Shown here one piece after another: positions 12,301 through 22,279 of a DNA stretch of 64,000 bases. Source of the DNA: Desmodesmus armatus (Eukaryota; Chlorophyta; Chlorophyceae; Sphaeropleales; Scenedesmaceae). Below the pieces are notes generated by a model that ran no database searches, was not told where the DNA came from, and worked only from the letters and a program-made list of their open reading frames with translations. Each line of letters opens with the position of its first letter. The stretch's first letter is position 1. Location: the NCBI GenBank assembly GCA_007449985.2, contig VIIQ02000005.1:558001-622000 (forward strand). Reading direction: 5' to 3'. The position numbers and the translations under genes were made by a program.

Positions 12301-14255
12301 GACACTTCCTTCCAGCTTGTGCCCAGCTCCCCCCAACAGATAAAGTGTCTCCTTCACCCCCCCCCCCCCCCACACACACAATGCCTCATAAGTTGCTTGT
12401 ATGTGACTTGCATGTTTATAGTGTGCACATGTATCCTCTATACACATGTAACCTCTATGCCCAACGCTCCCTGTGTCTACACACACCCACCTCCACACAG
12501 GAGTTTGAGGCTGTGTGGTATCGCTGGCTTGAGAACATCCGTGACTGGTGCATCAGCCGTCAGCTGTGGTGGGGCCACCGCATCCCCGCCTACTACGTCA
12601 CTCTGGGTGGTGAGGCAGGGGGCGCAGCGGGGGTGCCTGGACGCCCCAGTGAGCGCACAGACCGCTGGGTGGTGGGGCGCAGCCTGGAGGAGGCACAGGC
12701 AGAGGCTGAGAAGAAGTGGCCCGGGCAGACGGTCACACTCACACAGGATGAGGACGTGCTGGACACATGGTGAGAGGGGGGGGGGGGAGTGAGTGATTGT
12801 GTCAAGGAGTTTGTGGTGTTGTGGATGGATTGGTGGGATACCGGGGGGGGGGGGGGGAGGCTTAGGGGCAGATCATGGCGCTCACACGAGAACGTCTGAA
12901 CACTTGCAAACCCACCATTTGGTGGGTGGGTTAGATAAAGCCCAGAGTTGGGTGGGTGGTTGGGTGGGGAAGGAGGGTTGTGAGAGTGCATGTGGGGTCG
13001 CACGGGCAGTATAGAAGAGAACATATCAGAGCTGACAGAAGTCTTTCCGCCAGCAACCAAACCTCAGGTTGATGAGGGTACGTCTGATCTGAGCACTTCC
13101 TGCTGGATGTGTTCTCCCTGTTTCTGTCCCCCAGGTTCAGCTCTGGCCTGTTCCCCTTCAGTGTGATGGGTTGGCCCGAGGCCACCCCCGACATGTCCAA
13201 GTTCTACCCCGGCGCCCTGCTAGAGACTGGCCACGACATCCTGTTCTTCTGGGTGGCACGCATGGTCATGATGGGGCTGCAGCTCACTGACACAGTGCCA
13301 TTCAAACAGGTGAGGGTGTCTGTGTTTGTTTTGAACACATGAGTGTGTGTGTGTGGGGGGGGGGGGGGGGGTATGTGTTGTCTTGAGTTCGTCATTCCCG
13401 GCAGAAAGTGTGTGCGGTGGTGGTGGAGGTGGGGGGGGGGGGAGAAGGAGGGGTATTTGTGCTGACATCCTGTTGGTGAGGGTTGCCCCCCCCCCCCCCC
13501 CCGCAAGCACGCACACTCACTTTCGGGCCCGGGTGGGGGGGGGGGGGTGGACCTTGCTGTGTGGCAGCGTGCTTGCATTGGGCGCATGGCTTGCCAGCAG
13601 TCCAGCAATCGGCCCATGCAATGCAGTGGACATAGGGTGCACGCGGCCCAGCAGGCAGTTGAAACCTGCGTTGAGCACTCCAACCACTGACAACCCCTCC
13701 CCCCCACATCTACACCTACCGCACACTTCCCAGGTGTACCTCCACGCTATGGTGCGCGATGCGCACGGCAAGAAGATGTCTAAGAGCCTGGGCAATGTGA
13801 TTGACCCTATCAACGTCATTGAGGGCATCACACTGCAGGGACTGCACGACACTCTGGAGGTACGCAGGGGGCCACAAAGCAGCAGCAGCAGCAGCAGTGG
13901 CAGCAGCAGCAGCAGCAGCAGTGGCAGACGCCTTGCTTATGGCAAGTGCACCCCACAAGGAGCCGGCTGCCTTGTCAACCCGCACTGTCACCACCTCATT
14001 GTCCCAATCATTTGGTGTTTGCAGCATGGAGCATACCGTATCCCAATGGTGATGCCCAGCATTGTGCAGCAGTGAGGTGTTGGATTTTGCATTGGGAACA
14101 AGCCTCAGTGTCAGCAACAAGCACAGGTGCAAGCCGTCCTGTGTGCAGGCTTGTGAAGCCTTCTGCTTCTGTCGCCCCCCCCCCCCCCCCCATGAACAAT
14201 GTATAGCTACCTTAACCCCGCCCTTATGTCTAATACCCCCCCCCCCCCACCACCA

Positions 14256-14292
<37 letters not shown>

Positions 14293-17105
14293 ACCTTGTC
14301 CCCCCCCCACCCCCAGGGTGGCAACCTTGACCCCAAGGAGGTGAAGCGTGCCATGGAGACTCAGAAGACCGACTTCCCTGAGGGCATTGAGGAGTGTGGC
14401 ACTGACGCTCTGCGCTTTGCACTGGTGGCATACACCACACAGGTAGGACACAGGCAGACTGACAATGCACACTGAGGGTGCACCTCCACCAATTTTCCAA
14501 CAGTCTGTGGCTGAGAGAGTGGCAGTGCAACAGTGGTGTTTTGCGGCATGCAGGCCCTGCATGCGGCATGCACCTTGTGAGTGAGCGGGCAGGCACGGCA
14601 CATTGTCAAGGGGCGGCCACAGTACACCCCCACATGCACTGGCAGCCACTCAGCAGCTGAGCAGCAGCCACATGAACAGGCTTGTGCACTTGTACAGCAC
14701 CTGCACTTGTGCTTCTGGTGCTCCTGCCGTTCATCCCCGTTCACACCTACAGCACATTTCAGTAGCCGATGACTATGACATGTCAATGACATCAGCGCGT
14801 CAAACCCTGCCACCTTCCACACCCCCGCAGGCTCGTGACATCAACCTTGACATCAAGCGTGTGGTGGCGTACCGCTACTGGTGCAACAAGCTGTGGAATG
14901 CCATCCGCTTTGCCATGATGAACCTGCCCCAGGGCTTCACTCCCCTGGAGCAGGGGGACATCAGCCAGCAGCTCACAGCATGGCCACCAGCAGCACGATG
15001 GATCCTCAGCAGGCTCAACCAGGCAGTGGCGGCAGTCAACACGGTGGGTGTCAGGCACAGGGAGGTGGATCACTTGTGTATGTCTGTATGTGTGTGGAGG
15101 AGGGGGGTAGCATATGTTTTTTGAGGGAGGGGGTAGGGGCAGTGGCGGCAGTCGGTGTGGTGTTGTGGGAAGTTTGCAGGGAGGTGGCTGCTGAGCAGGG
15201 GCAGGCCTTGTGTCTTGCGGGCGTGCACGTGTTGTGGCAGACAGCTGGACGCTGGCTTCCACGCATGGGGGTGGATTGCTGCTTATCGTGTTGCCTGGCT
15301 GCTGGTGAATTGCACCAGGGGGCGTAGAGTTCACGCACGCACACACGCACCCACACACGCGCACACTCAGTCACTCACTCCCTTGCGCACTCTTTTCACT
15401 CACCCACTCACTCACTCATCATCACGTCCCCTGTTCACCCCCCCCCCCCTCCCCCCCCCCCCCCCCACCAGGCGATGGAGGTGTATGACTTTGCCACTGC
15501 CACTCAGCGTGCCTACAGCTGGTGGCAGTACGAGCTGTGTGACGTGTTCATTGAGCTCATGAAGCGCGTCATGGCACGCGATGAGGCAGCAGACGCAGCA
15601 GCAGCAGCAGACAAGGCAGCAACGCGTGCAGCGCTGTGTGCGGCGCTGGATGCGGGGCTGCGGCTGCTGCACCCCTTCATGCCATTTGTCACAGAGGAGC
15701 TCTGGCAGCGCCTGCCTAAGACACAGCAGCAGGTGAGAAGGGGGAGTGGCCACCATGGATAATGTAGTAGATGTACAGAAGAGTGTCGATGAGCCTGAGA
15801 ATGGCTATGAAGAAGCACTGGCTCACAGGGAGACAGGGTCTAGCATGTCTAACATGCTAGACAACAGCCCCACCTGTCCCTCCCAGCCGAAGGGCATTGG
15901 GGGGGGGGGGCTGAGAGTCACAACGGAGCCCATCGCTCACCATGGGCCAGTGAGATGCAGATTCATGGACTTTCAGTGCCGTACAGTGAGGAGCTAGACT
16001 CTGAACGACTCTTATTATGCTGCCTTCCCCCCCCCCTCCGCCCTTCCCCCCCCCCCACCACCACCACCACCACACACACCCCAGGCCTCCATCCCCTCCA
16101 TCATGCTGGCCCCCTACCCCACCTCCATTGAGTGCTGGACCAACCCAGCCCTGGACAAGCAGTACGAGTCAGCGCAGGCCATCGTGGCAGCGATACGCAA
16201 GCTGCGTGTCGACTACAACCTCATGAAGCAGCGGCCCACCGTCTACGTGGCCATCAGCAGCAGCAGCAGCAGCAGTGACAGCGGCGGCTTCACGGAGGTG
16301 GTGCAGCAGCTGTCGGGTGACATTGCGTGTCTGGGTTCGTGCAGTGAAGTTGTGCTGCTGCAGGGGGAGGAGGCACCTCCTGTGGGCTGCAGTGTGGCGA
16401 TTGTGAATGATGCTGTCACTGTGCACATGCAGCTGAAGGTGAGGAGGGCATGTGGGTGCTTGTGGGGGCTTGGCTGTAGGTACAGCCATAAGTTTACAGG
16501 CTATGGATGGTCAGCAAGTGCGGATGTGCACACACGTTGTGAAGGCACTGATGCGTGGGGCCTTGCGTAACCATGATGCAAGTCATGCTGTCCAGCACGT
16601 GCCACCTGCATTTGACAGGTCTGGTTGTCACCTTGTGGGCCCTAAGCTTGACTGTGCCCCATCCCTTCCCATTTCTCGTCTTCCACTGTCTGTTTGCCCC
16701 CGTCCCTCCTTTCCCTGTACCACTTTCACCGTCTACTAGACATCAGATGTCTTGGATCCCCCACCCTCTCATTGTCTCTCCCTTCAACGTCGCCCCCCCC
16801 CCTCCCTTACTCACACACCCCGCTTTCTTCCTCCTTCCCCCCCCCCCCCCCCGGACGCACACCCCCAGGGCATCCTTGACCCCACCCTTGAGCTTGCTAA
16901 GCTTGAGAAGAAGGCTGGTGAGGCCAGCGGCCGCATTGACACACTGCGCAAGAAGATGGGCCTGCCAGGCTACCAGGAGAAGACACCCGCAGCAGTGCAG
17001 GCAGAGGACGGGGACAAGCTGGCACGCGCTGAGGCAGAGCTGGCAGCAGCACAGCAGCACATGGAGGACATGAAGAACATGATTGCAGAGCAGCAGCAGC
17101 AGTGA
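4654..17105 (+). CDS. VARS: Valyl-tRNA synthetase, cytosolic type, 24 exons
   Basis: Charges tRNA-Val with valine. Exons: 4654-4764, 4814-4922, 5046-5098, 5373-5465, 5734-5811, 6317-6473, 6815-6990, 7307-7444, 7812-7945, 8285-8549, 9262-9395, 9736-9903, 10305-10438, 10825-10925, 11432-11574, 11770-11973, 12501-12769, 13135-13309, 13734-13859, 14317-14442, 14831-15043, 15472-15732, 16085-16438, 16869-17105. With one G added in exon 10 the sum is 3960 nt, giving 1319 aa. Residues 1-200 are a weak GST-like domain ([16 protein letters not shown]; later [10 protein letters not shown]), then a Lys/Ala-rich linker. HIGH is at 382-385 within [13 protein letters not shown]. The editing domain carries [20 protein letters not shown] is at 895-899. 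The anticodon domain has [12 protein letters not shown], and the C-terminus is a coiled coil ([13 protein letters not shown]) ending in poly-Gln. As written, exon 10 is frameshifted near 8527-8531. Confidence 0.95.
6243..6302 (+). repeat. (CTG)n microsatellite upstream of ValRS exon 6
   Basis: About 19 uninterrupted CTG units end 14 bp before the exon at 6317. The repeat fills the place where a polypyrimidine tract would normally sit before the acceptor CTGCAG. Confidence 0.9.
8511..8803 (+). repeat. Partial duplication of the exon 10/intron 10 boundary
   Basis: The exon end at about 8511-8551 (AAGCTGCAGAAGGAG ... ACCTGGGTGAG) reappears with few changes at about 8757-8799 inside the same intron (AAGCTGCAGAAAGAG ... 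ACCTGGGTGGG). The copy keeps the donor-like CTGG/GTGGGA. It looks like a local tandem duplication and could act as a decoy 5' splice site. Confidence 0.7.
8527..8531 (+). other. Poly-G site where ValRS exon 10 loses its frame
   Basis: Read as given, exon 10 ends in Ser-Ala-Asp-Thr-Thr-Trp with phase 0, but exon 11 needs a phase-1 partner. With six G instead of five, the exon ends in VSRHDLG and joins to [10 protein letters not shown]. This is the conserved S-R-x-x-L-G-R-x-x-F motif of ValRS. Either one G was lost in the assembly or the allele is broken. Confidence 0.8.
14253..14292 (+). repeat. (AC)n microsatellite in a ValRS intron
   Basis: A run of CACA dinucleotides of about 32 bases follows a poly-C and (CCA)n stretch shortly before the exon at 14317. 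Confidence 0.85.
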
Positions 17106-18274
17106 GGAGAGTACAGCAGGGGGGGGGGGCAGTGTTGCTGCTGGCAGCAGCTATGGAAGAGTGGTGTGTGGCAGCGGGACAATTGCATATGGTGTGGTGT
17201 GGCTGTGACAGCAGGGCTGCAAGCTGGTGTGGATGTGTGTAGACACAGGGAGTACATCCAGCCTGTTGGGCTTGTGCAGCAGAGCTGCGTGCAGAGGGTG
17301 TACTGCATCAGGGTGTGATGCACTGAAAGCCACCCTGGGTGGGTGGTGCGTTGTCAACAGAATGGTCACCATTCGGTTCTGGCCGTTGACTGTAGCGCAG
17401 CGTCGATCCAAGTGATGACTGCTGCTCCCTGATTGCTGAGAGTTGACCCAATACAGCGGCATGCCACACTATCATAAAAAGTGTCCTCTATGGCAACACA
17501 TGACATCATGATGTCTGTACCATCCATAGATTGTCTGGGGCACAAGTACGATCTCTCATTCGTTCAGCGGCTGATTCAGCCACCTGCTGTACTGCAGGTA
17601 GATGATCTGCCTACAGCCTTCAAGACAGCACAGGTTTGAGTGCAGGCCGCAGTCTGCTGCACAGCCAGTTGCCTGCTGCCCACAGCCCCGCTGCTGCCAC
17701 CAACAGCCCTGAGGGTGACGCCAGCCAACAACACCAGCTGCACCGGCGACTGCGCAACCGCTGCACCAGCTGGAACACCTGCACAGGCAGGCAGCAGCAC
17801 AGCAACACATTCCACTGCTGTCCCTCTGTCATTGATGCCATGTGTCATCATATGAAATGTAGTGGTGTTGGTTCTGTCAGGGTGGTGAGTGGGCAGCATA
17901 TAAGGCCACCCCTGACTGCTGGCCATGGCTATTTAGTGTGGGCACGCGGTCAACACCGTATCTGGTTCGTACAACATGCTTGATATCACCTGCGCCCAGT
18001 CAGCTTGTGAGCGCGCATCAACTGGGGACTTTGTACCAAAGGACCATGTGCATCTCAACCAACCTGAAAAGGGGGTGACAGGATAAGCCATCACTGCATC
18101 TGGTTGGCTGGGCTATTGCTTGCAATGGCAATACACTGCTCACCACCAGAAAGCAAGCTCTGTATAAAGCCAGCTCTGTACAATGCTCCCTGCTGGCTAT
18201 GGGTGAAACACCGCAGGCTCACTATGCAACATATAAGTATGCTGCATGGAGTGACCGGGGGTGCTGCTGCTGCA
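17106..18274. other. Convergent intergenic region, no gene recognised
   Basis: This lies between the 3' ends of the ValRS gene (+) and the dephospho-CoA kinase gene (-). It should hold both 3' UTRs. The open frames, up to about 116 codons, are CAG-phase or antisense frames without family similarity or splice logic. No TGTAA signal close to the ValRS stop caught my eye. Confidence 0.5.
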
Positions 18275-19936
18275 TCATGTGGCCATGATGTGCCGCCGCA
18301 CCTGAGCCTGTAGCTGCTGCATGTCACCATCGTTGTGCATCACCACGTCAGCAAGCTGCTCTTTCACAGCCAGCGGCAGCTGCGCATCGATTCGCGCCTG
18401 AGCGTCCGCTGCACTGCTGCCGTCACGCAGCATCAGACGCTGCAGCTGCAGGTAGCACAAACACAGCCGAGCTTTTGGGCTCTTAGGCACAGCTAAACGA
18501 CACTACAGCATCAGACACGCATCACGCCAGATGGCTTGGTGTTGTTGCGGCCCAGTGAAGTGTAAGCCAGCTGACAGCCCATGTGCGCTGTCCACGATCG
18601 AGGAGGGTCCTGCGCCACTGTGTGGTAAGGCTGGCCCTCACCTGCACTGCTGGTGCACATGACACCACCACCACCATGCCCACCATCTTGTGCACATGTG
18701 TCTCAATCAGGAGAGGCATGTCCAGCACCTGCGGCACACAGACAGCCCCATGGGTACCGCATGTGTGTGTGTGTGTGTGGGGGGGGGGGACAAACGCATA
18801 TTTTCACCGCTGGACAGTACTCTCAGTTGGTAACAGAGCGTCGGTTGCGCAGTTGTGGACTGGACAGGCCCAGCTGAGGCACAACACCCTTGAGCCAGCA
18901 TGAACAGGCCTGTTGTTGTGTACAGCAAGAGTCATCATGCACTGCGCAGCTTTGGAAGACGAGGCCTTTAAAGGCCTTTAAAATTTTGTGTGGCAGCAGC
19001 ATGATGGAACAGATGGAAGCATGTGTCCGTACTCCCCCGGCACCCCCCTCACCACACATGGTGTGTGTCTGATCCAGAAGCAGGTCAGCTGCTGCAGGAG
19101 GGCAACTGCCACGGGTGTGTGGGTGGCGGCGTTCAACCGGCGCCGCGCCGAAGCATCACCGAATACCAGCAGGCCCAGCGCTGTGCGATCCAGCTCGCCT
19201 GCATGTGCAGAGACATGAAAGCAGTGTCCACTCAAGCACTCTACGGTACAGCAGGCTCTGCGGGTGATTGTCACACAACACAATGCACTGAAGTGCAGGT
19301 GGCGCAGGCCACACTGGATGCCTGGAGGCCTCTTGAGTAACAGGCAGACAGCATGGCAGGCACATCTATTGTGGGAAGTGCACTGCCACCGCTCAATGCA
19401 CAGTGGCGGCCAAGGCCTTTCGAGCCCTGGGCTTGTGCAGGGGGGGCAGGCAGAGAGGGCTGCACCGCTGACAGGGGCCTCACCACTTGGCAGCAGGTAT
19501 CTGTGCCCGAAAGCTTTCAGCACCCTTCGATAGCCCCATCTACCCTGTGGTATTGTGTGCAGACAGTGGGTGAAGAGGGTGTGGGCGGCCCTGCCATGTC
19601 ACTTAGCCCCAGGCGTGACTCGCTTCAATCTTGGTGGGTGCAGCTGCAGTGCCACAAGGCTTGTGCAACCCCTGACGGACTACAAAAAACAGCTCTGTTA
19701 TGTCCAGTACCATCTTTGAAAGTATTCACTCACAAAACTGCCTTGTCTGGCTCCTGCGTGAGTGTGAAAGCTGTGTGGTGACATCACTGCAACAGTGCCA
19801 GGCTGGCACCAACCTTTTCAGTGGTCTGCTTGGCGAGGAGGTCTGCATCGATGACAGGGATGCCTGCCTTTCTGAGCTCGGCTGTAACAGTGCTTTTGCC
19901 ACAGGCAATGCCCCCAGTCAAGCCAACCACCAGCAT
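18275..19936 (-). CDS. COAE: Dephospho-CoA kinase
   Basis: Phosphorylates the 3'-hydroxyl of dephospho-CoA with ATP, the last step of CoA synthesis. Five exons in transcript order (19814-19936, 19484-19544, 19053-19198, 18642-18728, 18275-18445) give 195 aa, about the size of bacterial CoaE. The N-terminus is a P-loop, [12 protein letters not shown] (residues 5-16), followed by DADLLAK. Exon 2 gives [13 protein letters not shown], exon 3 [15 protein letters not shown] and RRRLNAATH, exon 4 [10 protein letters not shown] and a beta-strand VVVVSC, and exon 5 [19 protein letters not shown]. All are diagnostic of the family. The chosen ATG directly precedes the P-loop strand. The same frame stays open another 39 codons upstream without an obvious splice site, so a longer N-terminus or targeting peptide is possible. 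It is a stand-alone kinase, not fused to phosphopantetheine adenylyltransferase. Confidence 0.93.
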
Positions 19937-20338
19937 CTTGCTGTAAATGCAGAGCTCCCCAGAGAAACACAGTCCAGTGGTCGCTGGCCGAGGCAGCGGA
20001 TAGCCCAACTGTACGCTGAGTGAAGCCCAAAACAATTCTGCGTTCAAAGTCACTGAAGCACGGTACAGAGCCAGAAAAGCCGAACTGGGAATGATCTAGA
20101 TCTTGAACCCCCTTCAACAGAGGTCAAGCTCGAGGCAGCAAAAGAGAAGACAATTGCATCAACTTGGTTTTGTGCGTTTTACTACAGCACTGGTGCTTCA
20201 TGGGCAGGTGGCAGCTGCTGCATGTTCATGGCTCATGGATATCATGTGGTGCAGGAAAGCATGGGCAGGTGGAGTAAGGAAATTAGGCGTCAGGTTCAGT
20301 TGCCCTCAATACATGCACATCAACCTGGATCATCACGC
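19937..20338. other. Spacer between CIA30 stop and dephospho-CoA kinase start
   Basis: Both flanking genes are on the minus strand. The stretch should hold the 3' UTR of the CIA30 gene and the promoter of the kinase gene. Nothing else is recognised. Confidence 0.5.
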
Positions 20339-21922
20339 TTACACCTCAACATCTGCACGTATGCTGCGTATCAACAGCCGAAAGCGTTCATGCTCTGGGA
20401 TGCTCTCCATGTCAAGCACCGCCCCTTCATCTGGCCCCGCTCCACTACTGCTGCTGCTTATACTGCTGCTGCCACTGCCGTCCGCCCCATCCTGCTGTGC
20501 CTCCAAGGATGCGCTTCCTGCATCACTGCTGCTGCTGCCGGCCTGCTCTGTCGCCATATCATCAGGTATGCTGACTCCCTCCAGTGCTTCTGCCCCCGCC
20601 TGTGTTACTGCTGATGCTGCCACCCCCACACTGATGACCTGGTTGGCCTGGAACTCCAGCTGCTTCTGCACCAGCTGGCCCTGGTAGGTCAGCAGCAGCG
20701 ACGCCAGGGGTATCTGAACCTGCTGCCACACATCAGGCCTGCAAGCACCACACACTCAACACCATCATGATCAGAGCACCTTCAGGCTTGACTGAAAGAG
20801 GGAGTGAAGCGTGTCAGGTGCATTGGACATGACCTTGGCCAAACGGCAGTAGCTGCTGGCTGTCCAAACACCACCTGCACCAGCAGCTGCTTCTAATACT
20901 ACTGCAGGCGTGTATGCAAGCACAGATGTTACTGCAGCCCCTGGTGACCACCTTACCCCCTTGTCCCTGCAGCGCTCCTAGTGTCACCCCCCCCCTTTTT
21001 TCCCTCGCCCCCCCCCCCCTTCCACCACCCCCACCTGGTCCTGAAGGGTGCCTGCCAGATGTCTCCCCCCGTTCCCGCTATGGAGTCAGTGCGCAGTGTT
21101 GCGATGTAGGGCCGTCCGTCCCCCTTGACCTCCAGCACCAGGCTGCTGCAGCCAGAGATGTCCCAGTAATCGGCGATGTGGGTCACCTTGCTGGACGCAA
21201 CACAGTACCCGGCACGCTTTATGTCTGCATCCTCCTCCTGGTCCAGCGTTACACGGCCTGAGAACTCAGCAGCCTGTTTTGGGGGCGCGGGGGGGGGGGG
21301 CAACATGGGGGGAGGGGGAGGCGGGAGGGGGCATATGGGCGGGGAGGGGGGCAGGGGCCACAATGTTGCCGTGCAACATGATACCATCACGCAAGAACGA
21401 GAAGGGTTCATGTCTGCTCGGCTGAAGGAGGGCACTGCAACTAGTCCAAAGTGCTGCCTTGTGGATTGTGGGTGCAGCTGCTGCTTCAAACAGCCATCAT
21501 TTGCTGGGTTCTGTGGGCAGCACGGCTTGCAAGCTGCTGCTCACCCCCCTGTCTAGCCATACACCTGTGACTGCCAATGCTGCTGCGTCTTCAGTCACAC
21601 TCAACTGGGGAACTGTCACCATCTCCACTTCAGTGTGCTTTCTTACCTGCTCTTCAGGGTTGTACACTAGGGCAGCCTGGGACCTGCCCCCAAAGAAGGC
21701 ATCTGAAAACACGTGCCACTTGTCCACGAACTGTGGGCTGTTGAATGTGAACATTTCAACTGCGCTGGGCGAGGCTGTGACCAGGCGGGCAGAGCAGAAA
21801 TCAGGGTGAGTATGAGACACTTCAGTGCAGTAGTGGATGGAGCTGTTGTGTCAGGTGTACTTACCATCCAAGGTGAAGCCCTTCGCAGCTTTCTTCAACA
21901 TGATCACCATTGAGCGTAACAT
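20339..21922 (-). CDS. CIA30: CIA30/NDUFAF1-type complex I assembly factor
   Basis: Helps assemble the mitochondrial NADH:ubiquinone oxidoreductase membrane arm in other eukaryotes. Four exons in transcript order (21865-21922, 21647-21774, 21035-21273, 20339-20738) give 274 aa. The family motifs come in the right order: FVDKWHVFSDAFFGGRSQA near residue 35; FSGRVTL; a RAGYCVASSK segment; LEVKGDGRPYIATLRTDS; and WQQVQIPLASLLLTYQG. The last 80 residues include an acidic Ser-rich insert and end in ERFRLLIRSIRADVEV. The N-terminus (MLRSMVIMLKKAAKGF) is basic and amphipathic, but short for a mitochondrial presequence. It is divergent from the TrpRS gene. Plants and algae have plastid-related CIA30-domain proteins too, so the complex I role is inferred from family. 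Confidence 0.88.
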
Positions 21923-22279
21923 GGTGCCCCCCACTGTACTCCTGCTGTTAACAGCACCGTTGCTACTGCTGAGGCACCTGATGTGATCACGGAGCTACTT
22001 GCGTCGGACAAATGATTTTAAAACCCTAGATAATGAATGCGTGTGAAATCTGGGGCTGCTATCGCCTCCTGCAAACCTTCTTGTGCACATGATCGATCCA
22101 CAAAACCATTTGTCCCTCCGCAACCTCAGCATACCAATCACAATCCCCCCACAAGCATTCGTTGACGCTGATATTTCGAAGCAAATCAGATCGCAACTGG
22201 TGCCACCTCTCCCGAGCCTTTAGCCGCAGTGCCAACTGCCTGCTGTCAAGGCTTCTCTCAATCTCGACAGCAAGATCCA
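21923..22279. promoter_or_regulatory. Bidirectional promoter region of CIA30 and TrpRS, with telo-box
   Basis: Only 357 bp separate the two divergent start codons. AAACCCTA at 22021-22028 matches the plant telo-box, an element found in promoters of translation-related genes. An AT-rich patch (GATTTTAAAACCC) surrounds it. No TATA box is obvious. Confidence 0.45.

Noticed and set aside
18953..18987. AGGCCTTTAAAGGCCT palindrome in a dephospho-CoA kinase intron
   Set aside because: Short, AT-centred and intronic; plausible by chance.
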